A stretch of DNA of 16,298 nt from Thiolapillus brandeum (GTDB taxonomy: Bacteria > Pseudomonadota > Gammaproteobacteria > Chromatiales > Chromatiaceae). Of the stretch, positions 1-7,338 are shown piece after piece; the first letter of the stretch is position 1, and the number at the start of each line of letters is the position of its first letter. The notes beneath the pieces are model-generated. The model saw only the letters and a program-made list of their open reading frames with translations, was not told where the DNA came from and made no database searches. The stretch covers positions 1-16,298 of the forward strand of contig DRLF01000330.1 in NCBI GenBank assembly GCA_011051425.1, given 5' to 3'. A program made the position numbers and the translations under genes.

Positions 1-1
1 C

Positions 2-745
2 TCATGGCTGGACCGTTTCCATATCAGCGCCCTCATCGAAATAGCAGCCGCCTACCGGGGAACCCGCGAAGAAAGTGAAACGGACCTGTCTCTGTCAACG
101 CTGGAACTGGGTATCGACTACAGCCTGAATGACTGGTTCAGCGCCCACATACTCGCGTTGTATGAAGAGGATGGCGCCAACCCGCCTCAAATCGACGAAG
201 CCCTGATCACCCTTCACAACCTGGAGGAGTCACCCTGGTCCCTGGCGGCAGGGCGCATGGTGCTGACTTTCGGCAACTATGAAAGCGGCATGATCACAGA
301 CCCACTTACCCTGAACCTGGGGGAAACCCACGCGACTGCCATGCAGGCCGGTTATCTGTCCGGCACCTTCCAGGCAACTGTCTTTCTCGGCCAGCCCCGC
401 ACTGGAAACGCGCGAGATGGCAGGCATCCCCTGTATGGTTTCAACCTGAACCTGGCTGACGATACGCACCAGGAATATCCCGCTCACAACATCGGGCTGT
501 CCTGGACAAGCAATCTGAGCGATTCCGACGGGCTTGTGGACATCACCAGGGAAACACCCGGTTTGCACGGGGCCGTGCCTGGCCTGGGCATGAATATCAG
601 CATCGGTTCTGGTGATCTGCTGCTTGTCGCCGAATACATGGGCGCCACGAAGCGCTACCATCCCAAGGACCTCGCATTCCGGAAGAAAGGCGCCTTGCCC
701 GGCGCCAGCAACGTCCTCACTCTGCAACTGGCAGCCAGTTTTTAG
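2..745 (+). CDS. LbtU-family outer-membrane porin, C-terminal part (5' end outside window)
   Basis: The frame is open from base 2 to a TAG at 743-745, giving about 247 residues, so the start and signal peptide lie upstream of the window. The protein alternates short amphipathic strands with polar turns, as in a beta-barrel. It shows the pattern I associate with LbtU-type siderophore porins: a 'DLSLSTLELGIDYSLNDW' strand pair, 'IDEALITLHN', then 'AAGRMVLTFGNYESGMITDPLTL', matching the family's 'GR.Y.PFG.F.T..ISDPLT' block. LbtU of Legionella imports a siderophore through the outer membrane; the substrate here is unknown. The protein stops right after the strand 'NVLTLQLAASF', where I recall family members continuing for several more strands, so it may be C-terminally shortened. 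It converges on the rhodanese gene 65 bp downstream. Family assignment is by pattern memory only. Confidence 0.72.
   Translation, partial: SWLDRFHISALIEIAAAYRGTREESETDLSLSTLELGIDYSLNDWFSAHILALYEEDGANPPQIDEALITLHNLEESPWSLAAGRMVLTFGNYESGMITDPLTLNLGETHATAMQAGYLSGTFQATVFLGQPRTGNARDGRHPLYGFNLNLADDTHQEYPAHNIGLSWTSNLSDSDGLVDITRETPGLHGAVPGLGMNISIGSGDLLLVAEYMGATKRYHPKDLAFRKKGALPGASNVLTLQLAASF
726..743 (+). terminator. Weak candidate intrinsic terminator at the porin stop codon
   Basis: A 6-bp perfect stem (AACTGG, 726-731, with CCAGTT, 735-740) closes a 3-nt loop and runs into TTTTT (739-743, the first two bases being part of the stem). It overlaps the last codons and the stop of the porin gene. The stem is short and the T-run is brief, so its strength is doubtful. 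No better terminator is visible before the convergent rhodanese gene. Confidence 0.3.
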
Positions 746-810
746 GGGGTCATCACAGACCAGCCGGTGACTGCACCCACAGGTAAAGGAATGCGCTAGC
801 CAGATACAGA

Positions 811-1293
811 CTAGACAGGGTCGACCCAGTCCTTGGGACGTAACTGGTCTTCACGGACATGGGCGGTGAAGTATTCGTCGGCATCGTCCAGATCCACGTT
901 CTTTCCTTCACCATCGACCAGGGGAAGATCATAGTCTTTCCAGCCACGGATACCAGTTTCAAGTGAGGCCACATTTTTGAAGCCAAGCACCTGCAGGGAG
1001 TTGGCCGCCAGCACGCTGCGCTGTCCGGAGCGACACACCACCACCACTTCCCTTTCCCGTGCCATGACCAGCTCGGGTTCGGTCTCCTCATAGTCCCATT
1101 CACAAGCCGATTCGAGTATGCCCCGCGGCACCAGCAAAGACCCTTCGATATGCATGGCTTCATACTCATAGGGTTCACGCACATCCACCAGCAGGATGTC
1201 CGGGTTCTCCTTGAGGCGCTCTTCGAGATCCCAGGGCATGTGTTCCTTGACGTTGTGCAGGCAGTCTTTTACCAGTTCCAGAAAACGTTTCAT
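811..1293 (-). CDS. Single-domain rhodanese-like sulfurtransferase
   Basis: A 160-residue cytoplasmic protein with one rhodanese domain. 'ILLVDVREPYEYEAMHIEGSLLVPRG' (about residues 33-58) is the CDC25/rhodanese substrate-side motif. 'VVVVCRSGQRS' holds the active-site loop with catalytic Cys87 in C-R-S-G-Q-R, a persulfide-carrying six-residue loop. 'LGFKNVASLETGIRGWKDYDLPL' is the usual C-terminal end of the domain. A roughly 35-residue acidic tail follows. The start ATG (1291-1293) has AGGTGAG about 9-10 nt upstream. It is the last gene of the cca-kinase-regulator cluster, 48 bp after the regulator stop. Likely role: sulfane-sulfur transfer, perhaps to a partner in sulfur metabolism; no specific acceptor can be read from the sequence. 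Confidence 0.9.
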   Translation of the reverse strand: MKRFLELVKDCLHNVKEHMPWDLEERLKENPDILLVDVREPYEYEAMHIEGSLLVPRGILESACEWDYEETEPELVMAREREVVVVCRSGQRSVLAANSLQVLGFKNVASLETGIRGWKDYDLPLVDGEGKNVDLDDADEYFTAHVREDQLRPKDWVDPV

Positions 1294-1341
1294 TTATTGT
1301 TTCTCACCTAATTCATGTTGTTCTGTTGTCATCCACCGGCA

Positions 1342-2001
1342 TCAAGACTCGCTTTTCCGGCAGAACTTCTGTTCCACTGCAATCACCGCCGCCTCCACCC
1401 GCGAGTGTACGCTCAGTTTGCGCAGGATGGCTTTGACATGCAGTTTCACCGTACCGTCTGATATGCCAAGGTTCCTGGCAATAACCTTGTTGCTCTGTCC
1501 CTCGGCCAGCAGGCAAAGTATTTCCTGCTCCCTGGGCGTCAGCTGATCCATCGCTGATTCACTCTTCTTGGGCTCGTCACCCCGCACTGCCTTTGCCAGC
1601 ACCATGGTCAGTTCGTTGGCGACCACGGTCTGTCCGGCCACGATGTCGTTCAGCGAGCGTATCAGGTCATCCGGTTCCATATCTTTTAACAGATAGCCCT
1701 GGGCGCCGCATTGCAAAGACGCAATCACATCGGTTTCCACACGGCTGGTGGTGAGTATCACGATGGGCATCTGCTGCCCCTTGTCCCGCAGCACCTGCAG
1801 CACGTCCAGGCCGCTCATCTGCGGCATGCGCATGTCCAGCAGCACGACGTCAGGCTGCTTCTCTTCCACCAGGGCGATACCCGCCTCACAGTCACCAACC
1901 GCATCCACCACTTCCAGCCCGCGGCGCTCCAGCAGTTCCCGCAGACCAATGCGGAACAGGGCGTGGTCGTCTATCAGTAATATTCGCATCAGCTTGTCCA
2001 T
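1342..2001 (-). CDS. NarL/FixJ-family response regulator
   Basis: A 219-residue two-domain regulator. The receiver domain (residues about 5-120) has the acidic pair Asp11-Asp12, phospho-acceptor Asp56 in 'VVLLDMRMP', Thr84/Thr85 and Lys106 in 'GYLLKD'. The LuxR-type helix-turn-helix (about 152-210) carries 'LTPREQEILCLLAEGQSNKVIA' and 'ISDGTVKLHVKAILRKL', closest in feel to NarL. The start overlaps the end of the upstream kinase gene by 13 bp, so translation is probably coupled and the kinase is the cognate partner. An alternative ATG at 1989, forming TGATG with the kinase stop, would remove four residues; I kept the longer form because it gives the usual NarL length. Target genes cannot be inferred. 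The symbol is withheld because a nitrate response is not demonstrated. Confidence 0.93.
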   Translation of the reverse strand: MDKLMRILLIDDHALFRIGLRELLERRGLEVVDAVGDCEAGIALVEEKQPDVVLLDMRMPQMSGLDVLQVLRDKGQQMPIVILTTSRVETDVIASLQCGAQGYLLKDMEPDDLIRSLNDIVAGQTVVANELTMVLAKAVRGDEPKKSESAMDQLTPREQEILCLLAEGQSNKVIARNLGISDGTVKLHVKAILRKLSVHSRVEAAVIAVEQKFCRKSES

Positions 2002-3593
2002 TTCCGGTCGATGTCCCGCGGCTGTACCTCGGGCGCGTAGATCAGTTCCACCCGTGTACCCTCACCCACTTCACTTTCTATTCGCAACTCGCCCCCCAGA
2101 CGTCTTGCCCGCTCCTCCATGATGGAAAGACCGATGTGTTCGCCGGGATGCCCTTCCCGCGCCTTGCCCTCGAATCCTACACCATCGTCTTCCACCAGCA
2201 GCACATATCGGCCGGTACGGCAGGTCAGCAACACGCGCACGGTATGCGCGCGGGCATGTTTGCGCGTGTTCGCCAGGGCTTCCTGCACGATGCGCAACAT
2301 CTGCATTTCCTCGGAGGACGACAGCTTCAGCTGGGCACATTCCTGCTGGTAATAGGTTGGAATACCGGTTTCCGATGAGAAGCGCTGCACCAGCTTCTCC
2401 AGCGCCGAGCTGAGATCACGGCCGTCCATGGAAGCACGGAAACTGTTGAGCAGTTCGCGCAATTCAGTGTGCGCCTCATCCACGCCGTTACGAATGCGTT
2501 CGAGATCTTCCTCCACCATCTGGCAACCCTGCACCTGCTGCAGGCTGTCTTCCATCATGCGGATCTGAAAGCGCAGGCTGGCCAGGGTCTGCGCCAGGGA
2601 ATCGTGCAGTTCGTGAGCCAGCGCATTGCGTTCTTCGTAAATGGACAGGCGGTGGGCGTTCTCATCCGAGCGGTGTTTGGCGACCGCCATGCCCAGGTGA
2701 CTGCCGACGGTAGCCAGCAGTTCCATAATGTCTTCCCTGTCCGAAACACCGGGCTTATGCACATAGATGTCATATTCACCCAACACGTCACCCTGATATT
2801 CCAGGGGCACCGGGATCATCTCCACCTCATCACTGCCATACATCTTTCGTCCCAGCTGGTGGACACAGTATTGCGCCTCGTGCTCGCAGCATACATCACC
2901 GGGAGAGAGCACCATGCCGCAGGGGCAGATCTCCAGGGGCAGCAACTGTGCTTCCCGCTGCAGCTCGTCATCCAGCCCGATGGCACCCACCAGCCGCATA
3001 CGCCCGCCCAGCTGCACTACCCTGGCGCTGATGGCGATACCGTTCACCATCTCCTTGAGCACCCGCAGGAAGCGCAGCAACAGTTCGTCCAGATCCTCCA
3101 CCTCATTGATGGTGGCGGCGACGTCATACAGTATTTTCAGCGATGCGGTCTTTTGCGCCAGACGCGTGGTATGCCGTGCGATGCGGCTGTCCATGTCTTC
3201 GTACAGATCCATCAGCTCTTCGGAAATGCTGTCGATGTCCTGCACCATACCGTGAAACACGCCGGTATCACTGTCCGGCAGGGTCGCGCCGGGTTCACCC
3301 TGGGAAACCCGCGCAACAGAATTTTCGAGCACGGCGAGTGGCATGAGCAGCTGGCGCTTCATCTGCAGCATGAATGCCACCAGCCCCACCAGCGCCAGTC
3401 CGGCTGCCAGCACCAGCAGGTAGATGCCTGGCCGGCCCAATCCCTGGCCAAACAGCGCGCCAAGGGCGACCACGCTGCCCAGCAGCACACCACCTGCCAG
3501 CAGCAGCAAGGGAAACAGCAGACGGCCCGTACGCAGGATATGCCAGATGCCGGGCTCGACCTGTCCGGTGACTTGCACCTTTTCAGGGTTCAT
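1989..3593 (-). CDS. NarX-like sensor histidine kinase lacking a periplasmic sensing domain
   Basis: 534 residues from the ATG at 3593; in-frame codons further upstream lie within cca and do not look like this family. Order of parts: cytoplasmic N-terminus; membrane helix 1 (about 24-49); a loop of only about 7 residues; helix 2 (about 57-77); a HAMP-like linker; a coiled signalling helix (about 140-165); a GAF-like module (about 165-305) with cysteines C223-P-C225, C235-C236 and C243; HisKA_3 with phospho-acceptor His330 in '[17 protein letters not shown]'; HATPase with N-box Asn442 ('[15 protein letters not shown]'), 'DDGVGF' (469-474) and a G-box around 484-490. E. coli NarX has the same order but carries a nitrate-binding P-box loop of about 100 residues between its two helices, plus a central cysteine cluster. 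Here the periplasmic part is missing, so the signal is probably cytoplasmic or membrane-borne, possibly sensed at the cysteines. It overlaps cca by 11 bp and the regulator by 13 bp. Confidence 0.92.
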   Translation of the reverse strand: MNPEKVQVTGQVEPGIWHILRTGRLLFPLLLLAGGVLLGSVVALGALFGQGLGRPGIYLLVLAAGLALVGLVAFMLQMKRQLLMPLAVLENSVARVSQGEPGATLPDSDTGVFHGMVQDIDSISEELMDLYEDMDSRIARHTTRLAQKTASLKILYDVAATINEVEDLDELLLRFLRVLKEMVNGIAISARVVQLGGRMRLVGAIGLDDELQREAQLLPLEICPCGMVLSPGDVCCEHEAQYCVHQLGRKMYGSDEVEMIPVPLEYQGDVLGEYDIYVHKPGVSDREDIMELLATVGSHLGMAVAKHRSDENAHRLSIYEERNALAHELHDSLAQTLASLRFQIRMMEDSLQQVQGCQMVEEDLERIRNGVDEAHTELRELLNSFRASMDGRDLSSALEKLVQRFSSETGIPTYYQQECAQLKLSSSEEMQMLRIVQEALANTRKHARAHTVRVLLTCRTGRYVLLVEDDGVGFEGKAREGHPGEHIGLSIMEERARRLGGELRIESEVGEGTRVELIYAPEVQPRDIDRKWTS

Positions 3594-4761
3594 CGGGTTC
3601 CCCCAACTGCCTTTCGATTGCCAGCTGCTGGCGGCGGGCGATCTCCTCCCCCAGCGCCTTTCCCTGCCAGCCTTCCGCCTGCAACTGCCCCACATCGACC
3701 GCAGCCAGGGCCGTTGCGGCCTTTTCGAGACGGGGCAGCAGCGTCTCCGCCAGTTCCGGCAGGCAAACGGGTATCAGCCGATTCAGCGCCGGCAGGCTGG
3801 CGCGGAATTGCCGTAGATACCGAAAGTAATCCGCCGCTTTGCCATCAGGCAGCTGTGCCAGCGGCTTGCGGGCCTGCAGCCAGTCAGTCAGCAGCGTGGC
3901 CGTTTTTTTCTCCACACCCAGCCACGCCAGCAGTTGCCTGGCACTGTGACCGGCATCCACCGCGTACTGCATCACACAGACGAAACGCTCCCGCAGATCC
4001 AGATCCTGTGCCACAGCCCGCTTCAGCGCGGCAACGGGCGGACTGTCCCCGGTCTTTCCGTGTCCGGCAGCTTCCGACATGGCCGTGGCCAGCACCGGGA
4101 ACAGCTGCGCCAGTGCGCCACAGGCATGGAGTACCTCAAAGAACCGCCACGGCTGCTTTTCCATGAGCGCCTTGCGCATTTCCTGCCAGACGCGCGGTCC
4201 TTTCAGATGCTGAAGCTCCCCGGAAGCCACCATTTTCTTCATCAGCGCATGAGTGCTATGGGCCACACGAAACCCCCAGCGGCCAAAACGCGCCGAAAAT
4301 CTTGCAATACGCAGCAATCGTACGGGATCTTCTGTAAAAGCATGGGTAACATGGCGTAATATCCCCTTTTCCAGATCTTCCCGGCCGCCAAAGGGGTCGA
4401 TAATGTTCCCCTGCGCATCTTCTGCCATGGCATTGATGGTAAGATCCCGGCGCGCCAGATCATCCTCAAGGGTCACCTGCGGTCCGGTTTCCACGGAAAA
4501 ACCATGGTAACCGGGTCCCGTCTTCAGCTCGCGTCGCGCCAGCGCATACTCTTCCCCGGTCTGGGGATGGAGAAACACGGGAAACGCGCCCGAAACGGGA
4601 ATATATCCCATTTTCAGCATATCATCCTCGCTCGCGGCCACCACGACCCAGTCCCGGTCAACTACCTTTATATTCAACAACTTGTCGCGCACACCACCGC
4701 CGACCAGAAAGGTCTTCAAGGATTCTCCCGCCGCACCTGATTGCGAATTGTCAATGCCCAT
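3583..4761 (-). CDS. cca: CCA-adding tRNA nucleotidyltransferase with degenerate HD region
   Basis: Up to 392 residues. It adds or repairs the 3'-CCA end of tRNAs. The class II nucleotidyltransferase core is clear: '[13 protein letters not shown]', the metal-binding pair Asp35/Asp37 in 'VVDRDWVVV', '[17 protein letters not shown]', '[13 protein letters not shown]' and '[16 protein letters not shown]', all closely matching E. coli Cca. The region after residue 220, which in E. coli is an HD phosphohydrolase domain with the 'CHDLGKG' motif, has no recognisable His-Asp pair here ('[14 protein letters not shown]'), so only nucleotidyl transfer is expected. Start: the ATG at 4761 has no visible Shine-Dalgarno, while an in-frame TTG at 4719 has GGGAGA a few bases upstream and would start close to E. 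coli's N-terminus (378 residues). First gene of a cluster that overlaps the kinase gene. Confidence 0.93.
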   Translation of the reverse strand: MGIDNSQSGAAGESLKTFLVGGGVRDKLLNIKVVDRDWVVVAASEDDMLKMGYIPVSGAFPVFLHPQTGEEYALARRELKTGPGYHGFSVETGPQVTLEDDLARRDLTINAMAEDAQGNIIDPFGGREDLEKGILRHVTHAFTEDPVRLLRIARFSARFGRWGFRVAHSTHALMKKMVASGELQHLKGPRVWQEMRKALMEKQPWRFFEVLHACGALAQLFPVLATAMSEAAGHGKTGDSPPVAALKRAVAQDLDLRERFVCVMQYAVDAGHSARQLLAWLGVEKKTATLLTDWLQARKPLAQLPDGKAADYFRYLRQFRASLPALNRLIPVCLPELAETLLPRLEKAATALAAVDVGQLQAEGWQGKALGEEIARRQQLAIERQLGEPDEP

Positions 4762-4817
4762 GTATTAGAAAAAAGTAATATGTTAAATTATTAGTTGTAA
4801 TCCAGAGGTAAAGAATC
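4762..4817. promoter_or_regulatory. AT-rich divergent intergenic region (cca / small membrane protein)
   Basis: A 56-bp strongly AT-rich spacer between the divergent cca and small membrane-protein genes, and so the likely site of promoters for both. For the + strand, TTGCGA (4741-4746), a 16-bp gap and TATTAG (4763-4768) form a loose sigma70-like pair. AGAGG about 9 nt before the ATG at 4818 is a reasonable ribosome-binding site. No convincing box could be chosen for the - strand. Confidence 0.35.
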
Positions 4818-5060
4818 ATGATACCCATTTTGCTTGGACTGGTGTCAGCGATGATCTTTTCCATCGTTACCTACATGATGTATGGACTGGAAGGAGTCAT
4901 GCTGCGTGACTGGATCGACCAGGTTTTCTGGGCGCTGATACTGGCGGGTTTTGCCATCGGCGTCATCAATGCTATCTGGCGCTGTTTTCCCTGCCTGCTG
5001 AGCAGGCTCACGCACAGTGCCAGACTTACCGAAACCTGGTGCAGTACTTGTAAACAATAA
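4818..5060 (+). CDS. Small two-helix membrane protein with two CxxC motifs (unknown function)
   Basis: 80 residues. Helix 1 (about 4-22) and helix 2 (about 36-54) are strongly hydrophobic; the loop between them is short ('GLEGVMLRDWIDQ'). After helix 2 come two cysteine pairs, C56-x-x-C59 at the membrane edge and C75-x-x-C78 two residues before the C-terminus, suggesting a metal site or a redox pair. I do not recognise a named family. Support for a real gene: AGAGG spaced about 9 nt before the ATG, its own AT-rich upstream region, a strong intrinsic terminator 55 bp after the stop, and a coherent membrane-protein composition. The opposite strand here has no competing gene. Confidence 0.68.
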   Translation: MIPILLGLVSAMIFSIVTYMMYGLEGVMLRDWIDQVFWALILAGFAIGVINAIWRCFPCLLSRLTHSARLTETWCSTCKQ

Positions 5061-5093
5061 GTCCTGGCCCCATCTTGTCAGGACAGAACTTTT

Positions 5094-6917
5094 TCATCGA
5101 AGCTCCTGTTTGATACGGGCTGAGTTATCCTCAGCCCGTTTTTTTTGCTGCAGATCCCACATTTCCGCATACATGCCCTTCCTGTCCAGCAATTCCTGAT
5201 GTGTGCCCCGCTCGAAAATCCGCCCCTTGTCCATAACCAGGATCTCATCGGCATCAACTACCGTGGAAAGGCGGTGCGCCACCACCAGCGTGGTATGGTG
5301 CTGCGCCACCTGATCCAGTGTTTTCTGAATGGCCTGTTCAGTCTTGCTGTCCAGGGATGAAGTGGCCTCATCGAACACCAGGATCTGGGGCCGCTTGAGC
5401 ATGGCGCGCGCAATGGCCACCCGCTGCTTTTCACCGCCGGACAGTTTCAGCCCCCGCTCACCAACCACTGTTTCCCAGCCATCGGGCAGGCTTTCGATGA
5501 ATCCGCGGATATGCGCCATTTCGGCGGCCTGCTCCACTTCCTCGCGGCTGGCCGAGGTGCGCCCGTAGGCGATGTTGTAATAAATGCTGTCATTGAACAG
5601 TACCGTATCCTGGGGAACGATGCCGATAGCGGCGCGCAGGCTTTCCTGGGTCACTTCACGCAGATCCTGGCCATCGATACGGATACTGCCGGCTGTCACG
5701 TCGTAGAAACGGTACAGCAGCCGGGCAATGGTGGACTTTCCTGCGCCGCTGTGGCCGACGATGGCGAGCTTGTGTCCCGAGGGTACTTCGAAATCCACAC
5801 CCTGCAGGATCACCCGCTCCGGCTGGTAGGAGAAATCCACCTGATCAAAGCGTATACGCCCGCCTTTCAGCTCCAGAGGATGGGCATCGGGCGCATCCTG
5901 TATCTCCGGCTTGCGGTCCAGCAGTTTGAAGATCAGATCCATGTCCGCCAGCGCATACTTGATCTGCCGGTAGACGATACCGAGGAACCCCAGGGGGATG
6001 AACAGCTGCAGCAGAAAGGCATTCACCAGCACCAGGTCGCCGATGCTCATATCACCGGCCGTCACGCCTCTGGCAGCAAAGATCATGACCAGGGTGACAC
6101 CCACGGCAATCACCGCCCCCTGAGCGAAGTTGAGCAGAGACATGGAAGTCTGGCTCTTGACCGCCCAGTGCTCCCAGGCGCTGAGCTTGTCGTCGAAGCG
6201 GTTCACCTCCAGCTTTTCATTGCCAAAGTATTTCACCGTCTCGTAGTTGATCAGGCTGTCCATAGCCTGGGAATTGGCTTCGGAATCCAGCCGGTTCATG
6301 TGATGGCGGAAATCCATGCGCCACTCGGTGATGGCCACGGTCACCACGCCGTACACCAGCACCGTGCCGAAAGTGATCATCATGAACACCGCATCGTACT
6401 GGGTGAACAGAATGCCGCCCACCAGCACGAATTCCACCACGATGGGCAATATGCTGAAGGCCATGTAGTTGAGGATCTGGGACACCGAGCGCGTGCCCCG
6501 TTCCAGGTCACGGCTGATGGCCCCGGTCTGGCGCTCCAGGTGAAAGCGCAGGGACAGGTTGTGCAGGTGCTCCAGCACCCGCGTCGACAGTCGCCGCATG
6601 GCCCGGTAGCGCACCTTGGCGAAGACGATATCCCTGAGTTCGTTGAACAGACTCGCGGAAAGTTTGAGCGCACCGTAAGCCAGCAGCAGGCTCAGGGGCA
6701 GCATCAGCATCTGACCGGGACGGTTCTCCAGCGCATCCACGATCTGCTTGAGCACCAGCGGCACGCCCACATTCGCCACCTTGGACAATACCAGGCAGGC
6801 CAGCGCAAACAGCGCCCGCCCGCGGAATTCCCACAGAAAGGGCAGCATATTCCGCAGGTTATGCAGATCGCGACGGTTTTTATGGACTTGGGAAGCCGTC
6901 TCCCGAGCATGAACCAT
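5094..6917 (-). CDS. Atm1/HMT1-type ABC exporter (membrane and ATPase domains fused)
   Basis: 607 residues, the normal length for a half-transporter that works as a homodimer in the inner membrane. The six-helix exporter domain spans about 35-320; 'SLINYETVKYFGNEKLE' (221-237) is characteristic of the Atm1/HMT1 branch, which moves glutathione-linked sulfur or metal compounds. The ATPase domain (about 350-590) has Walker A 'GHSGAGKST' (388-396), Q-loop Gln436, signature 'LSGGEKQR' (492-499), Walker B 'ILVFDEATSSLD' (512-523) and switch His548. All catalytic elements are intact. The first 25 residues are polar and charged, without a signal peptide. It is divergent from the S24-domain gene. A role in exporting glutathione persulfide or metal-glutathione adducts is a family-level inference. 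No other Fe-S or glutathione gene is next to it. Confidence 0.92.
   Translation of the reverse strand: MVHARETASQVHKNRRDLHNLRNMLPFLWEFRGRALFALACLVLSKVANVGVPLVLKQIVDALENRPGQMLMLPLSLLLAYGALKLSASLFNELRDIVFAKVRYRAMRRLSTRVLEHLHNLSLRFHLERQTGAISRDLERGTRSVSQILNYMAFSILPIVVEFVLVGGILFTQYDAVFMMITFGTVLVYGVVTVAITEWRMDFRHHMNRLDSEANSQAMDSLINYETVKYFGNEKLEVNRFDDKLSAWEHWAVKSQTSMSLLNFAQGAVIAVGVTLVMIFAARGVTAGDMSIGDLVLVNAFLLQLFIPLGFLGIVYRQIKYALADMDLIFKLLDRKPEIQDAPDAHPLELKGGRIRFDQVDFSYQPERVILQGVDFEVPSGHKLAIVGHSGAGKSTIARLLYRFYDVTAGSIRIDGQDLREVTQESLRAAIGIVPQDTVLFNDSIYYNIAYGRTSASREEVEQAAEMAHIRGFIESLPDGWETVVGERGLKLSGGEKQRVAIARAMLKRPQILVFDEATSSLDSKTEQAIQKTLDQVAQHHTTLVVAHRLSTVVDADEILVMDKGRIFERGTHQELLDRKGMYAEMWDLQQKKRAEDNSARIKQELR
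5116..5146 (+). terminator. Intrinsic terminator of the small membrane-protein gene, inside the convergent CDS
   Basis: A 9-bp perfect stem (CGGGCTGAG, 5116-5124, with CTCAGCCCG, 5130-5138), a 5-nt loop (TTATC) and a run of eight T (5139-5146) make a textbook rho-independent terminator for + strand transcription. It lies within the last codons (about residues 590-601) of the ABC exporter gene encoded on the other strand. On the - strand the hairpin is preceded, not followed, by the tract, so it should not stop exporter transcription there. Confidence 0.88.
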
Positions 6918-6925
6918 GTTATACT
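6917..6925 (+). promoter_or_regulatory. Extended -10 promoter candidate for the S24-domain/adaptor operon
   Basis: TGTTATACT fits the extended -10 pattern TGnTATAnT, differing from TATAAT only at the fifth base. No good -35 box sits 17 bp upstream, which is acceptable for extended -10 promoters. Transcription would start near 6932, leaving about 78 nt of leader before the GTG at 7010. The element abuts and overlaps the first base of the divergent exporter's start codon. Confidence 0.45.
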
Positions 6926-7009
6926 GAACCTTTGAATTAACCCTTGAAAATCAGGGATTTCCATCCCCGAAACGAAGTTGCTGATGATAACAAACAGGAG
7001 AGCCCAGCG

Positions 7010-7336
7010 GTGGAAGAATCACTGAACCAGACCGACTGCAGTTACAATGAGCCGTTCGCCCTGCAAGTGTTGGGAGACAGCATGGAGCCGGAATTTCCCG
7101 ATGGTTGCATCATCGTCCTTGAGCGCACCGACCGTTGCGCTCACGGTATGTACATCATGACGCTGGTGGAAGGCGTACGCTGGTTTCGTCAGTATCTCAA
7201 TGACGAGGACGGTGAGCGTCTGATCGCACTCAACGATCTCTATCCGGAGATTCCCCTGGAAGGACTGGACTGGAAACCCGAAGCTGTGGTGCTCCAGCGC
7301 AATATCAAGCGGAAAGTCAAGCACTACGAATACTGA
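7010..7336 (+). CDS. Stand-alone S24 (LexA C-terminal-like) domain protein, catalytic lysine absent
   Basis: 108 residues from the GTG at 7010, chosen because AGGAG (6996-7000) sits 9 nt upstream; a TTG at 6944 would extend it but has no such site. 'FALQVLGDSMEPEFPDGCIIVLER' is the hallmark of the S24 fold shared by LexA, UmuD and phage repressors, with Ser24 in the position of the nucleophile. In LexA and UmuD a lysine lies 37 residues later. Here there is no lysine at all between Ser24 and Lys89; the equivalent strand reads 'VRWFRQYL', with Arg60/Gln61. There is also no helix-turn-helix. It is therefore probably not an autoproteolytic repressor and may act as a binding or dimerisation module. 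The stop is 2 bp before the adaptor ATG, so the two are co-transcribed and probably coupled. Fold confident, function unknown. Confidence 0.85.
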   Translation: MEESLNQTDCSYNEPFALQVLGDSMEPEFPDGCIIVLERTDRCAHGMYIMTLVEGVRWFRQYLNDEDGERLIALNDLYPEIPLEGLDWKPEAVVLQRNIKRKVKHYEY

Positions 7337-7338
7337 TC

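Noticed and set aside
818..827. Perfect 10-bp palindrome GGGTCGACCC
   Set aside because: It lies inside the 3' end of the rhodanese gene and is explained as coding sequence.
2469..4166. 565-codon open frame on the + strand, very rich in His, Gln and Pro
   Set aside because: It lies entirely antisense to the kinase and cca genes, which have clear family motifs. The composition is what the reverse complement of GC-rich coding DNA gives, with no recognisable domain or start signal.
5511..6935. 474-codon open frame on the + strand
   Set aside because: Antisense shadow of the ABC exporter, His/Gln/Val-rich low-information sequence.
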